Shown: one piece after another, positions 9,762-21,049 of the stretch | How the letters are laid out: the number at the start of each line of letters is the position of its first letter | Numbering within the stretch: position 1 is the stretch's first letter | DNA from: Novakomyces olei | Lineage: Eukaryota; Ascomycota; Novakomycetes; Novakomycetales; Novakomycetaceae | Direction of reading: 5' to 3' | Assembly: GCA_016906335.1 (NCBI GenBank) | Contig: JADEYG010000001.1 | Span: 310,001-374,000, forward strand | DNA length: 64,000 nucleotides | Position numbers and translations under genes: made by a program | Notes under the pieces: model-generated | Told to the model about the DNA's origin: nothing | The model's input: the letters and a program-made list of their open reading frames with translations, nothing else | Databases searched by the model: none

Positions 9762-12345
9762 TTGCACCTGCAGAGTCAGCCGTCACTACCGCTACAAAGT
9801 CCAGGTCAATTAGAAACGGAAGCTTTACAAGGTGAATCGTCTCAAAACAAAGCCATTCCTAAGACACATATTTCGGTTCCACGTGCGTCTCTACGGCAAC
9901 GCGCCTCGACTATCTCTGCGCGTAACGTCCAATCAGCAGCTACAGAGACCTTGGGCCATCAGCCGGCAAAGGTATTAGATGCAATACTCGTCGTATTGAA
10001 GCAGAATAATATGTCTGAGATGGAGCAACGGCACAGAATTGATGCTTTGGTTGGCAAAGGCTGCAATGCCCATGCAATAATGGCCCGCGATCGATTGGAT
10101 GCTGAGCTAAGCTTTAGTCAGGGCCTAGAGGCTCAAGTTCACGAGCTTTCTGGCAAATTGCACAGACTCCATTCGGGATTCGCTCAGGTAGACGAGCGTA
10201 CTGGAGACTTTCAGAGTAAGTGCAGCGCGCTCGTCGATGAGCGCGATAAAGCTCAAATAATCCAATCACAAATTACGGCTGATTTAGAAATATATTCGGC
10301 GTACGGAAACATTTCGAGGAGATTGCACTCGCCACCTGTGACCTTTGTTGCTCACAAGACTTTTCCGGCACTATTAAACGGAATAATTAATGGCATTTCT
10401 TTCATGGAATCTCGTAAAAGCCTCGGCAATAACGATGCTGAAGCATTTGCTCACAAATATAGGACTCAGCTGGCTCGTGCTATTAATTTAATAGCTACAT
10501 TTGTGCGTAGCCGAATAGATTCAGTCACCGAGTCTGTAGAGGCGGATATGATGGCCTCTTCCCGTCTTACAAAGGCTGCAACAATGGCTTACGTTTACGC
10601 ACGGTTTGCTTCAATGTTGCAAGACGACGGGCTAACACATGTCTTGCGTTTGGTTCGAGAAAAATTAAGTCAATCAGAATTTCAATCACTTTATGAGGAT
10701 TGTATGGCTCGGTACTTTGTTGCCCGTGTTAAACTCCTTCGTTCTATGGTGACAACTACGTGTCGCGAAACTGCTCAGAAAAATAATAGCAATAATAATA
10801 ATAAAAGCGGAAATGCTGCGCAAGTTCGTGCGCTCTTACTTTTTGCACGGGAGACATGCGAGGAAGAGTTAGAGCTTTGCTATCAATTCTTTCTCCCTCC
10901 TCTTGATATCTCTCTGAGCCGGTACTTTGTCGAGATATTACAGCCTGTATTAGACAGTTTACGGTCAATTATACCACAAGAAGACTCAATCGATGAATTG
11001 TGTGATTACATTGCATTAATACGTGCTATGGCTAAGCCAGATGGTATAACCAAGGACTACTTGTCTTCATTATACGTTTATTTGTATACGTTTAACTTTA
11101 ATATCATATTTGGTATTTGGCTAATATTCATATTTCAATCCTTTTAAAGACACTACTATTTCCTTGTTTATTAACAACCCCTTATTATGCTTTATTTGCT
11201 AAAACTACAGATTCATATGATGGTGCGAATGTGAAAGACCTGGATAATGAGGTCTTATTTTCAACAGTTTTAAAATCTATCCAAGATCGGATTATTTTCA
11301 GGGTGAGACAAACCGTCAGTCTAGAAATTGATGGCTTTGAACCGGACAAAAATATTTTAAATTACCCGCAATTATTTATCGAGGCCAGAAATGCTTCTGT
11401 TTCTCCAATTAAAGACGAGGGAGTTGACTTGGAAGTGGTCTATGCAGGCTGGTACCCGACACTTCGGAAAGGCGTGTCTATACTGTCACGTGTTTATCAG
11501 AACGTGAATGTATGCAAATTTGAGATTGCCGTTTTAAAATAGAATTATTCGATTTAAGTTTTTTTTTTCACCGTATATATATTCGCCCTAAATTTTCTAA
11601 CGATTCTTATATTCCCTTATCCCGTTTCTATTTCTTACTTAAACTTAATACAAGTATTCTAATTTCAATTTTATTATAGTCTCAAGTATTCGATCGGCTG
11701 GCTCACGAAGTCGTTCATTCCACCGTTCAGTCTCTTTTGCGTGCGTCACAAAAGCTGGGTAATATCAAATCCCCAACGGACGGTGATCTTTTCCTTATGA
11801 AGCATCTTCTCTTGTTCAAAGAGCGCATTGCCTCCTTTGACATTGAGTATGTGCAGCCTGAAATCGGACTTGATTTTTCTTCAATTGTTGGTGCCTTTTT
11901 TGAAGCGCGTGAGCGTGGTGAGCTTTTGAGCACTTCTGGCGTCTATAAGATTGCGCACCAGGGTTTTCGGGGCATGGTAAAAAACATGGTCGATGCTAAA
12001 AAAGAGCTGGACGCGCTATTACGTAGGACAATCAACTCGTTTGTACGTACAAGTGCAGAGTTATTGTACAGTGGTGCTGGTAATATGCCATTGGAATCGG
12101 TAAATGCAGAAACTATCAAAGATCAGAGCGATCGATTAAGTCAGGCTGTGAAGCTTTGCCGTGAGCAAATAACGTCTTTTGTGGATGATGCACGAACTGC
12201 AAATATATTGTTTGGAATGGTACACGATTCTTTGGTTGATCATTTGGTGCAAGCGTGGCAGAAAGGCATAGGAAGATTAAATCAGACTTTTGTCACCGTA
12301 CAAGAGCTGGTGGACTGGATAGACGCTGAATTTGCAGCTGAATAA
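9762..12345 (+). CDS. COG3: Conserved oligomeric Golgi complex subunit 3 (Sec34), 3+ exons
   Basis: COG3/Sec34 is a lobe A subunit of the COG tether for retrograde vesicles at the Golgi. The supported exons are 9762-11043, 11211-11509 and 11680-12345, which join in frame to about 748 residues; yeast Sec34 has about 800. Intron 1 (167 nt) runs from GTATAACC to a CTAAAACTACAG acceptor; intron 2 (170 nt) has a GTATGC donor. Family hallmarks are FQSKCSALVDERDKAQ with ISRRLHSPPV in the N-terminal coiled-coil region, the IQDRIIFRVRQTV...FEPDKNILNYP block, and WYPTLRKGVSILSRVYQNVN continuing into SQVFDRLAHEVVH across intron 2. The N terminus is unresolved: 9762 is not an ATG. An ATG at 9635 in another frame, spliced from near 9682, could supply the first exon. 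An Asn-rich run near residue 345 comes from an AAT repeat. Confidence 0.85.
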
Positions 12346-12968
12346 TCATTATTTTGTCTCTACATTTAGAATAGCAAATGCCGAAAATACATTTTTGAAT
12401 AGAGGACGATAGACCAACATGATCGACTTTAGGGTTAGTTTGTGTTAAACGTGAATTATATTGTCACAAAAGCCAATATGTATGTTAGTGGTCAAGTTAT
12501 AGTTTATTATCAATAACAATTCGCGCTTCTTCGTGTGCTTGCCCTTGTCCTTAGACAACGTAGAATAGCTTTAATAGGAGAAAACAATTAATTAAACTAT
12601 GAAGTTCTGTTGAAGAATGTGTCTCATATTTATAGGCTGTTTGCTAAACAAGGGATGCTCCTTGAAGGCCAGCTTTACAAGGGCAGAAGGTCAAGGGGCT
12701 CAAGGAAATACCCAAAGAGGTAGAAGGGGTTCCTCAAGTGAGTATAAGTCAGTGTTCCTTTATCGGTCAAGGTCATAACCCGAATATTGGTTTATAATAA
12801 TCTGTCTTTCGGATTATCATGATGGGGGGTCCTATCATGTATAAAAGCTCTTTTTGTATTATTGCTGAAATTAAAATAGTCACCGACGAACTAATGGCTG
12901 AATAAATAATAATTGAAGTATATTAAATATTTATTATATGTAGATAAAAGCAAGCTTCGATTGACCTC
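12346..12968. other. Intergenic between COG3 and the WBP4-like gene
   Basis: Contains AT-rich sequence and a more GC-rich patch (12650-12740) with no open frame of note. I see no tRNA or repeat. Confidence 0.5.
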
Positions 12969-13638
12969 ATGGCCGACTACTGGAAGTCGACGCCGAAGTA
13001 TTATTGTACGCACTGCAAATGCGTATGTACATTAAGTCCAGCAACCGCTAATATTTCAGTATGTTACGGATACCAAATTTGGCCGCAGTGAACATGAAAA
13101 ATCAGATCGACACCAGTATCGTTTGAAGCGGTTTCTCAATGACCTTCATCGTCGTTCAGCTGCAGAAAAGAGACAAGAGCTCAACAGACAGGGTCCTAGT
13201 GCACCCGAAAAGCCATCGTCTCCATCACCTGAACCGGCCGCCAAATTAGTTATAACCAAGCGCAAAAAACCCGATACTCTGGACGAAAGTTATTACTTTG
13301 AGGATGCTATCAATCGAAATGCCGTTATAAATGATTCGCACAATCAAGATCTAGATGATCCGGCATTGCTGGCACTTTCAGACGAATGGAAAATTGTACA
13401 AAAGCCTAACAAAGAGGGAGCGGAAAAATATGAGGAGGAATTTAAGGCAGTTGAGCGTGCAGTTACACGAGATCGATTACAACCTGAGGACGAGGAAGGA
13501 CTGCGGGATTTCAAAATACAAGAGAGACAGATTCGGAGGGAGACTTCCGGGTCAGTCACTTCGAAAGCTGAAGGAGCAAGCGGCCTTTTCAAAAAGCGAA
13601 AGCCACGTGGCGAAAGGACCGCTCGATCAAAAACATGA
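12969..13638 (+). CDS. WBP4/FBP21-like spliceosomal zinc-finger protein (2 exons)
   Basis: Exon 1 (12969-13022) gives MADYWKSTPKYYCTHCKC; exon 2 (13060-13638) continues with YVTDTKFGRSEHEKSDRH. Together they encode 210 residues. The joint makes an N-terminal U1-type (matrin) zinc finger with Cys13, Cys16 and the two His of HEKSDRH, the hallmark of WW-domain-binding protein 4 (compare the ADYWKSQPKKFC start in animals). The rest is a charged helical region and a Lys/Arg-rich tail with LFKKRKPRG, also typical of the family. No WW domain is visible, as in several fungal relatives. WBP4 proteins join the spliceosomal B complex in the nucleus. The intron is only 37 nt (GTATGT donor, GCTAAT branch, TTTCAG acceptor). 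The role is inferred from the finger and the C-terminal motif. Confidence 0.82.
13023..13059 (+). other. 37-nt intron of the WBP4-like gene
   Basis: GTATGT donor, GCTAAT branch-like site 8 nt before the acceptor and a TTTCAG acceptor. Removing it joins two halves of a conserved zinc finger in phase 0. It is near the lower size limit for fungal introns. Confidence 0.85.
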
Positions 13639-13875
13639 TTTCATGCATCTCTTTGATTCATGACTGGAGCGGGGTAGGTAGTATTTGTATATATAAATGT
13701 TTGCTGTGCAGTCTAGGATTGGTCCGCTGTTCAGATAACCAATTTAACAACGCTGATACATGGTGTATTTCCATGCCAAATGCAATCAATTATAAGGGGT
13801 AATCAGTCTTACCAAAAATTAAAAATTAAAAATAAATATATAAAAACCAAAAATAAAAAATTGCTAATTAACAAA

Positions 13876-14457
13876 TCAATCTATATCCATAATGCTCCCA
13901 TCTACACTCGAATTCTCTGACAGATCAACATCGCCAGACTGAGTCACCTGCTCAGCCTTTATGTATGATTGTGGATCCTTGAACAAAACAAGATCACGCA
14001 CTGGAGACGACGATGCCGGGTCTATCACGGACCGAGGCATTTTCATGATTCGCCTTTCTATGCTAGGCAGTAGCCTCATTTCACGCGATTTCTCTCTGCT
14101 ACCATCATTACCATAAATTTCATTAGTATCATTGTCATCATCTTCGTTCTCAGATTCGGAATCTTCCAACGTTTCCACAACGACAGTGTACGGGTCTTTC
14201 CAATACGAACTCGCTGCTGGACGCATAGAAAGATCGGCATTATCTGCCATATTGCAAGCCTTATCGGCCGCTTGCAATTCCTTAAACGATAGCCGCTCCA
14301 TCGGCTGGATTAAATGAACTATCCGCCTTTTTTGTGCAGACCGCGACGTGCCGGCATCGCCAGAGCTTTTGCGTTTTAGCCATGAATGTGCTTGTGAATT
14401 GCTGTTTCTATTGCTGCTATTGCTGCTATTGCTGCTATCGCTGCTGTTGCTATTCAT
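13876..14457 (-). CDS. Hypothetical Ser/Asn-rich nuclear-type protein
   Basis: I do not recognise this 193-residue protein. The first 22 residues are almost all Ser and Asn, from a trinucleotide-type repeat. A basic patch (WLKRKSSG...SAQKRRI) that could be a nuclear localisation signal follows, then an acidic stretch (ESENEDDDNDTNE). The C-terminal half looks most constrained: LLPSIERRIMKMPRSVIDP followed by RDLVLFKDPQSYIKAE resembles a short linear motif rather than a fold. It shows no membrane segment and no signal peptide. It lies between the WBP4-like gene (converging with it) and AlaRS (diverging from it). Codon use and the open frame support a real gene, but the function is unknown. Confidence 0.65.
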   Translation of the reverse strand: MNSNSSDSSNSSNSSNRNSNSQAHSWLKRKSSGDAGTSRSAQKRRIVHLIQPMERLSFKELQAADKACNMADNADLSMRPAASSYWKDPYTVVVETLEDSESENEDDDNDTNEIYGNDGSREKSREMRLLPSIERRIMKMPRSVIDPASSSPVRDLVLFKDPQSYIKAEQVTQSGDVDLSENSSVDGSIMDID

Positions 14458-15163
14458 TACAACAAGGCTAAGCTGCTGTTCATTTCATAGTAGATTTGAC
14501 CCTTGTTACCCAAACTTTGTTTAAAATATGCGGCCGCGGGGATAGAAACACGTAGAATATATGACGGAAAGAGTCAGAGTAAAAACTGACGTCGAAAAAG
14601 CGATCGTAGGTGTGCAATTTGAAGACATTCAAGACATCCTCTAGAAAACCATTTGAATAATATTTGCCATTAATCAGGCAAATTAACAGTCGCAATTAGC
14701 TTTCGAAGTTCTTTGCGTGTTTAAAGGCCATAGCTCAATTAAATTATTATTTAATTGTACTCATACCTCAAACAGACGAGCACATAATATTAAAGACAAA
14801 AAAGCCAAACAAGCCTTTATAACAAGTCATGGTTTTGCGGACGGGCCCCATCTTCAAATTGTATTTATTATTAAACATAACTCTATATAGCCACCTAAAA
14901 TAGTTGTATCGTAGTTGCTTTATATTATTAGTAGCAAAGTCTAGAAGAATATGCTCACAGGTGTGGAAGATTGCGCATAAGCATACTTACACATAGTGAT
15001 AATAATCATAGTGATAATACACTTATCTAGCTTTAATGTCGAGAAAAAAAAGGAAAAAAGATCCTCCACAGAAACTTTAGACGTGCCTCGAATATTAAGT
15101 CTCCGGGCCTGCCCGTCTATATTAGGAGCACTTTTTGCTAGTGCCATAGAAAAACAAAACAGC
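14458..15163. other. Divergent promoter region, hypothetical gene / AlaRS
   Basis: About 0.7 kb between the diverging starts of the unknown protein and AlaRS. It is AT-rich without a clear motif. The last part (14996-15163) stays open in the AlaRS frame but lacks ATG. Confidence 0.5.
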
Positions 15164-15235
15164 ACGGCTAGTCTCACTTGGAGGAGCAGGTGGGCCGGAA
15201 CCTTTGTGTACGACGCTCTGCGTAAAGTACGGAAA
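15164..15235 (+). promoter_or_regulatory. ALA1: Candidate non-AUG (ACG) start and mitochondrial presequence of AlaRS
   Basis: In frame with AlaRS, 24 codons upstream of its ATG, lies an ACG with A at -3 and G at +4 (AGCACGG). From it the peptide reads [13 protein letters not shown] and [10 protein letters not shown], with six Arg/Lys, one Asp and several hydroxyl residues, as expected of a matrix-targeting presequence. There is no in-frame ATG in the open region. S. cerevisiae ALA1 is known to make its mitochondrial form from upstream ACG codons, so the arrangement fits. The use of this codon is inferred. Confidence 0.6.
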
Positions 15236-18211
15236 ATGTCAACGAAAAACGTTAACGGCGACGAAAATATCGCAAAAGTTTCTGTGTCAGCCGACACTAC
15301 GCCCACGTCCGTTCAGGCGCCAATTGAATGGCCGAGTAAAAAAGTCCGATCAACTTTTCTTGAATATTTCAAAGAACGCGGCCATAAGTTCGTACCGAGT
15401 TCAAGTGTCATTCCCTATGATGATCCAACACTGCTATTTGCTAATGCTGGAATGAACCAGTTCAAGCCACTCTTCCTTGGCACTGTGGACCCTAGCAGTG
15501 AAATGTCTCGGCTGCGAAGAGCCATGAATTCACAGAAATGTATTCGTGCAGGCGGTAAGCACAATGATCTGGAAGACGTGGGCAAAGACAGTTATCATCA
15601 TACAATGTTTGAGATGCTGGGAAACTGGTCGTTTGGTGATTATTTCAAGAAAGAAGCACTTGCATTTTCCTGGGATCTTTTGACACGGGTTTATGGATTG
15701 AACAAGGATGATTTGTACGTTACGTATTTCGGTGGTGATACTGCTACTGGACTCCCAGCCGATCTGGAAACAAAAGCGCTTTGGGCGGAATTGGGAGTAG
15801 CAGAGTCCCATATTATTCCGGGCAACATACATGATAACTTTTGGGAAATGGGAGATGTCGGTCCCTGCGGTCCTTGTTCCGAGATCCATTTTGATCGTAT
15901 TGGTGGCGGGAGGGACGCTTCGAGTTTAGTAAATATGGACGATCCAATGGTTATTGAAATATGGAACAACGTGTTCATCCAATTTAACCGTGAAAAGGAT
16001 GGAAGCCTTAAGCCTTTGCCAGCGAAGCACGTGGATACCGGAATGGGATTCGAACGGCTCGTTTCCATTCTGCAAAATAAGTACTCCAACTATGATACAG
16101 ATGTATTTACTCCCTTGTTCGCTCAAGTACAAAAATTGACAGGGGCACGTGCGTATACCGGTAAGTTTGGTGACGAGGACGTTGATGGGCTCGATACGGC
16201 TTACCGAGTTGTCGCGGATCATGTGCGCACGCTTTCTTTTGCTATTGCCGATGGAGGCGTCCCCAATAACGAGGGCCGGGGTTACGTATTGCGCAGGGTA
16301 CTGCGTCGAGGAGCTCGTTTTGTACGAAAAAAATTCGATTATGATATAGGCTCTTTCTTTTCTCAATTAGCGCCTACTCTGGTCGAAGAAATGGGCGATA
16401 TGTTTCCGGAGCTGGTTAAAGCGTTGCCGGATATAAAAGAAATCCTGGACGAGGAGGAGGCTTCTTTTGCACAGACACTTGATCGCGGAGAAAAAATGTT
16501 TGAACAATATGCACAGAAAGCTCTGGCCGATGGTGATAACAATAAAACTCTTAATGGACCCGATGTTTGGCGGCTGTATGAAACTTACGGTTTCCCCATT
16601 GATCTTACACAGATCATGGCGGACGAAAAAGGCCTTAAGATCGATTACGATGGCTTTTATAAGGCCCAGAAAGAGTCCAAGGATAAGAGCCGTGTGGCTC
16701 ATCAGCAGAGTAAGACAGGTACAGAAATGATCAGGCTAGATGCTTATGATCTCGACCGGTTGCGTAAGGAAATGCCGCATGTCCCACTGACCGATGACTC
16801 CGCAAAGTACCAGCTCGGAGTGATTATATCAGAGGTCAAGGCAGTATACAAAGACAGAGCTTTTCATTCCAGCACGAGTGGTTTTGCTTACGGTGAGCAG
16901 ATTGGTATCCTGCTTGATCGTACCAACTTCTATGCTGAACAAGGTGGTCAGGAAGCAGACCAAGGTCTTCTGATCATTGATGGGCAAACAGAATTTGAAG
17001 TGCAAGATGTGCAGCTTTATGGGGGTTATATTTTACATACTGGAGTCCTTTTGGAAGGTAACCTGTCAGTGGGCGACCGTGTTGTTTCTCAATACGAGGA
17101 ATTGCAGCGCCGATGGCCGATCAAAAACAATCATACAGGCACACACATTCTCAATTTTGCTCTAAGGCAAGTCCTAGGTGACGAAGTTCATCAACGAGGC
17201 TCACTTGTGGCTGCAGAAAAGCTACGCTTTGATTTCTCACATAAATCTGGAGTAACATCTCAGCAAATGGCCGAGATTGAGGCCATTTGTGAGGATCAGA
17301 TAAGGCAAAGTCTTAAAGTCTATTCCAAGGATTTGCCATTGTCTTTAGCCCACAATATCCCCGGCGTTCGTGCTGTTTTTGGTGAAACTTACCCGGATCC
17401 TGTGCGCGTAATTGCTGTGGGGGCTGATGTGAGTGCCATTGAGCAGGACTTGGAAAATCCTAAATGGCGCGGGTACAGTATAGAGTTTTGTGGAGGGACT
17501 CATGTCGCCAAAACCGGTGATATAAAGCGATTTGCCATTGTGGAAGAAACAGGAATTGCCAAGGGAATTCGTCGTATTGTCGCCTTTACCGGTGAGGATG
17601 CTCATCAAGCAGCTCTGCGAGCGCAACATTTACGACAAGAGATTGAGCATTTAGCGACAGTACCCGTGTCCCCAGCAAAAGAAGCAGCGGCTAAAAAGTT
17701 TAGTGTTGAGTTGCAGCAGGCTGTCATTTCTGTATTAGACAAGGCGCAGCTACAAACTGAATTTGCTCGAGTGCAAAAAGAGATTGCCGATATCGAAAAG
17801 GCGCGTAAAGCGGCCGAATTGAAATTGGCAACAGATACGATCAAGGAATACTTTGAAGAGCACCCGGATGCTAAGCATGTTTGCCTCATGATCCCAGGAA
17901 TTTCCGCTAATGCAAAGGCTCTTTCTTCAGCGGTAGCTTACTTGCGAACCCATCATCCTGGCGTTTGTGCTTACCTTTTCGCTGCTGATTCCGGAGTTGA
18001 TGATTGCAAAGTTGCTCATGTTAATATGGTTCCCAAGAACTTGACGGGTAAATTGAGCGCTCAAGACTGGGCTAAAGTAGCCACAGCTATTGTTGGAGGG
18101 AAGTGCGGAGGTAAACCGGACGGGTGCCAAGGTCAGGGTGTTGCTGTGGAAAAGACAGAGGAAGCTGTGCAGAAAGTAGAGGAGTTTCTCAGGGAAAAGA
18201 TTCATCTTTAA
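15236..18211 (+). CDS. ALA1: Alanyl-tRNA synthetase
   Basis: From the ATG at 15236 (AAAATG context) the protein has 991 residues, the normal size for eukaryotic AlaRS. The class II catalytic domain is clear: [35 protein letters not shown], then [18 protein letters not shown] and the motif 3 region [16 protein letters not shown]. The editing domain has both zinc/catalytic motifs, [13 protein letters not shown] and [14 protein letters not shown]. The C-Ala domain ends with the Gly-rich [15 protein letters not shown] that tethers tRNA. The enzyme charges tRNA-Ala and edits mischarged Ser/Gly. The same frame is open without ATG back to 14996, and one gene may supply both cytosol and mitochondria (see the ACG entry). 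No intron. Confidence 0.97.
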   Translation: MSTKNVNGDENIAKVSVSADTTPTSVQAPIEWPSKKVRSTFLEYFKERGHKFVPSSSVIPYDDPTLLFANAGMNQFKPLFLGTVDPSSEMSRLRRAMNSQKCIRAGGKHNDLEDVGKDSYHHTMFEMLGNWSFGDYFKKEALAFSWDLLTRVYGLNKDDLYVTYFGGDTATGLPADLETKALWAELGVAESHIIPGNIHDNFWEMGDVGPCGPCSEIHFDRIGGGRDASSLVNMDDPMVIEIWNNVFIQFNREKDGSLKPLPAKHVDTGMGFERLVSILQNKYSNYDTDVFTPLFAQVQKLTGARAYTGKFGDEDVDGLDTAYRVVADHVRTLSFAIADGGVPNNEGRGYVLRRVLRRGARFVRKKFDYDIGSFFSQLAPTLVEEMGDMFPELVKALPDIKEILDEEEASFAQTLDRGEKMFEQYAQKALADGDNNKTLNGPDVWRLYETYGFPIDLTQIMADEKGLKIDYDGFYKAQKESKDKSRVAHQQSKTGTEMIRLDAYDLDRLRKEMPHVPLTDDSAKYQLGVIISEVKAVYKDRAFHSSTSGFAYGEQIGILLDRTNFYAEQGGQEADQGLLIIDGQTEFEVQDVQLYGGYILHTGVLLEGNLSVGDRVVSQYEELQRRWPIKNNHTGTHILNFALRQVLGDEVHQRGSLVAAEKLRFDFSHKSGVTSQQMAEIEAICEDQIRQSLKVYSKDLPLSLAHNIPGVRAVFGETYPDPVRVIAVGADVSAIEQDLENPKWRGYSIEFCGGTHVAKTGDIKRFAIVEETGIAKGIRRIVAFTGEDAHQAALRAQHLRQEIEHLATVPVSPAKEAAAKKFSVELQQAVISVLDKAQLQTEFARVQKEIADIEKARKAAELKLATDTIKEYFEEHPDAKHVCLMIPGISANAKALSSAVAYLRTHHPGVCAYLFAADSGVDDCKVAHVNMVPKNLTGKLSAQDWAKVATAIVGGKCGGKPDGCQGQGVAVEKTEEAVQKVEEFLREKIHL

Positions 18212-19000
18212 AGATGACATAGATTCGGCCTTTGATATTTCATGATATTTCAGATAAAACTGATATTTCAGATAAAATTTAAATTTCCTGTTCTTTTCCT
18301 AATAGGAAGTTTTTGCTATGAAATTGAAGAATGGAGAACAAGAAAATAGAGCAACAAGCAGAAGTTGATTAAAAATAAATAGCGATTTTGAAAAATTAAG
18401 AATCTATGAATCTAAAAATTTTAATTATATATTGAATAGAAATGTACTCGCTGATTCTAGTCAGGATGCCATTCTGACGGTAATGCTCTAGCGATATAAA
18501 CAAATTAGCAAGCAAATGACATCAACATCTATCAGGCAAATACAGACAATTCTTTAGCTTTGCAAAGTTCATTCCAGCTCATCATTTAGCAAATTCAAAA
18601 GGCATGAAAGCTTCTAATCCCAGTATTGATTGAATTCATAATGGCGTAAAGATATGGAGAATTTTGTTTTTATCTTCATAAAAGCGGCAGCCAAAAGTAG
18701 TACCAACTTCCAGAGCCGATAGAGAATAGGATTGCAGCTATGGTGATTAGAATATTATGGAAACGTAACTTCAAATAAAAGGCATAGATCTGACAAACTC
18801 TGACAAGACTAACCCAGTTACCATACTATAGAGTGCTCAAATTGAAAGACATAAATAAATCAAAATGAAAAGGAGAAAACGGAGTTAAGATATGGATAAT
18901 AAGGCGACAAGAAAATTTGCCATGCCAAGGAAGATTCCGAACGAAGAATATAAAGCAGAATTGAGAAGGGAACTTTGATTTTAGTAAAAATAAGAAATAG
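18212..19000. other. Intergenic, AlaRS 3' side to edge of the retroelement block
   Basis: Low-GC sequence with no credible gene, tRNA or repeat that I can see. It separates the last left-arm host gene from the first LTR fragments. Confidence 0.5.
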
Positions 19001-19009
19001 AATAATATG

Positions 19010-20693
19010 GAACTTTCTATGAACCGAACCGTAATGCTAGAATAAGGTAATTACTAATTAATCGGATGCTCTTAATTCTATCTGATTACCAATTGATAGG
19101 AGACTCTTGATCCAACATCTTGGTAGTTATAATAAATTGCTAAGTTTCCTTCGCGAAATTCCATTTTGGAGGTTCCAACGGTTCTCTAAATAGTGGTTCA
19201 TAGGATATTTCCATATGTTATATAGTGGAATATCACTCCCTGTTATATATAACCTTTGGATTTATTAAAATCTAATTTTAAATTATGGACAACGTTGTCC
19301 TTTTATAGACTTCAAGGCTCAGCTTGTATTTATGTAAATTGCCAAGAAATAGTATCAAGAGTATCCGATCAATTAGTAATCACCTTATCATTAATAGGAT
19401 ACAGATTTCCCGATCAGTGGTGTGATATAATGATTAAATGTACCTCCAAATCTGTGAAGGTTCGCACCTGACATGGTGTAAGTACAGTGCAACTTGCACA
19501 GAACTTGCACCGAGTAAATTGGTTTAGCTTACTTGTTGAGGCTTAGCCTCTTCCTGTTTGTGAGGAAGGGGAAAGGAAGAAAGAAAGGCAAAGCGAAACT
19601 TAAGCGTCTGAAGGTAATGGAAATTAGAAAACCAAATAGAATAGAAATAGAAGAAAACAAATAGACAAATAAATTAAATAGATTAACCCGTGGGGAGCTG
19701 GGCTCACCACGGCGCTATTTATGAGCTACATGTAATGAACCGCGAAGTTCCATTACAGAAGTTCCATTTTGGAACTTTTAACGGTTCTTTTCAAAGTTGT
19801 TCGTAGGATCTTTTCATAGATCCGTGCGGAGGCTGTACTTTCCACACGAAGTAGGACCAGGCCCGACTGGGCAATTCAGCCACTCCGTGGTTGGACTTCG
19901 CCAGCCTCCCAACAGTCACGCCAAAAGTTCTATGAATAGTTCCGTACCCGGGAAGAGATTTCTCTTCAGGGGTTAACTCACTCTCGCACTCTCACATTTA
20001 CACACATCCCTTCTTTTTGCCGCGGCTACCTCCGCTCTTCGTAGCAACAGGACCTGTAGGGGCAGAATAGGCTCCGCCGAAGGTTCTTCGAACTTTGACG
20101 CCTGTCAGTGCGTGTCACAGGCGAACCTCGACGCCTGAGTACAACTGCTTACTGGTACGCCGCTTGTCGTAACGGCTAGCAGGAAAAGGAAAAGTAGGAC
20201 AGAGTAATAACACAACAGTTATATTCACTAGTTGGCTAAGCGTACGTAAAGTAGATACCAGAAGGCCCTACTTATACTTTCGCTTAGCGTTCTAAATTAC
20301 TAAGCAAAAACTATCTGGAATATTCTAAACTAAACTAAAGCCTGCACAAATCCCTACCGTGGGGTCTTTCATTATTGTCCATGTTTAATTCCTTGGTAGT
20401 AAGATTGATAAAGTCACTCCTGACTTTCGTTCACTCGGTTTGTTCACATTATTAACGCAGTTCTGCGGAGGGCTTTCAAAGCTGTTAGCGGTCGAAATTA
20501 CTCTCGCGCTCTGTATTAATAAAACTAATAAGTTAACTTAAGAACAAGGCTGCCTCAAGGGAGCCTAACGATAGATAGTAACCAGACAATGACAATAGTT
20601 GTAAAACACAGTAAAACAGTTGAAAGCCCTGTCCAGCAGGGCCAAGGCCAAGGGCGCCTTATATACTAACTAAAACAAAGAAAATTACCTATT
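19010..20693. mobile_element. Mosaic of LTR fragments (several families)
   Basis: Pieces of at least four LTR types abut here. Sequence at 19040-19140 and 19266-19455 matches, in opposite orientations, the LTR at 39409-39730. Sequence at 19465-19550 is the reverse complement of the piece ending at 37014. Sequence at 19558-19730 is the reverse complement of the LTR-like repeat at 33158 and 40163. An H-family LTR, sense +, runs from 19731 to about 20098. The rest, to 20693, is AT-rich and LTR-like without a match that I can name. All are old fossils. Confidence 0.7.
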
Positions 20694-21011
20694 TGTCATA
20701 TCAATATGACATAATTCCGTTTTCATCGGAGATAATCCGTTCGATTGCGGATTATTTCCAATTCCGGAATTTTAGTTAGCCACTTTGTGGCTTAGACAGT
20801 CTTTTCCGTAGTTGTTTCTATTTTTAGTTATAGTTAGTTAGTTCCAGCAAGGATAAAAGGAGGCCCGTTCGCACTTTTATCCGACGCTGATTATCGACCG
20901 TGTTGACCGTGTAAACCGTTTTAAGTACTATTACCTTCCATTTGGCTTCCCACCACAGTTGCCGTGAAAGCAACACAGCCGTACCCAAACCAAACAAAGA
21001 AAAACACAACA
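20694..21011 (+). repeat. 5' LTR of element A
   Basis: 318 bp, TG...CA ends. It contains a hairpin with 9-bp arms (20851-20859 GGATAAAAG, 20874-20882 CTTTTATCC). Next to it is GCTGATTAT (20886-20894), the complement of the segment just inside the LTR. Confidence 0.95.
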
Positions 21012-21013
21012 GT

Positions 21014-21022
21014 ATAATCAGC
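21014..21022 (+). promoter_or_regulatory. Candidate self-primer binding site of element A
   Basis: ATAATCAGC starts after a 2-nt gap from the LTR end and is perfectly complementary to GCTGATTAT at 20886-20894 in the LTR. This is the arrangement of Tf1-type self-priming, in which the 5' end of the transcript primes reverse transcription. The match is only 9 nt, but elements B and C show the same layout with longer matches. Confidence 0.65.
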
Positions 21023-21049
21023 CCACGTTGTGGTGCCGAGCCGTTCGTC

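Noticed and set aside
14996-15163. AlaRS ORF extended to its first possible codon at 14996
   Set aside because: That codon is GTG and the extra stretch is AT-rich with an acidic/basic mix unlike a presequence; the ACG at 15164 is a better candidate.
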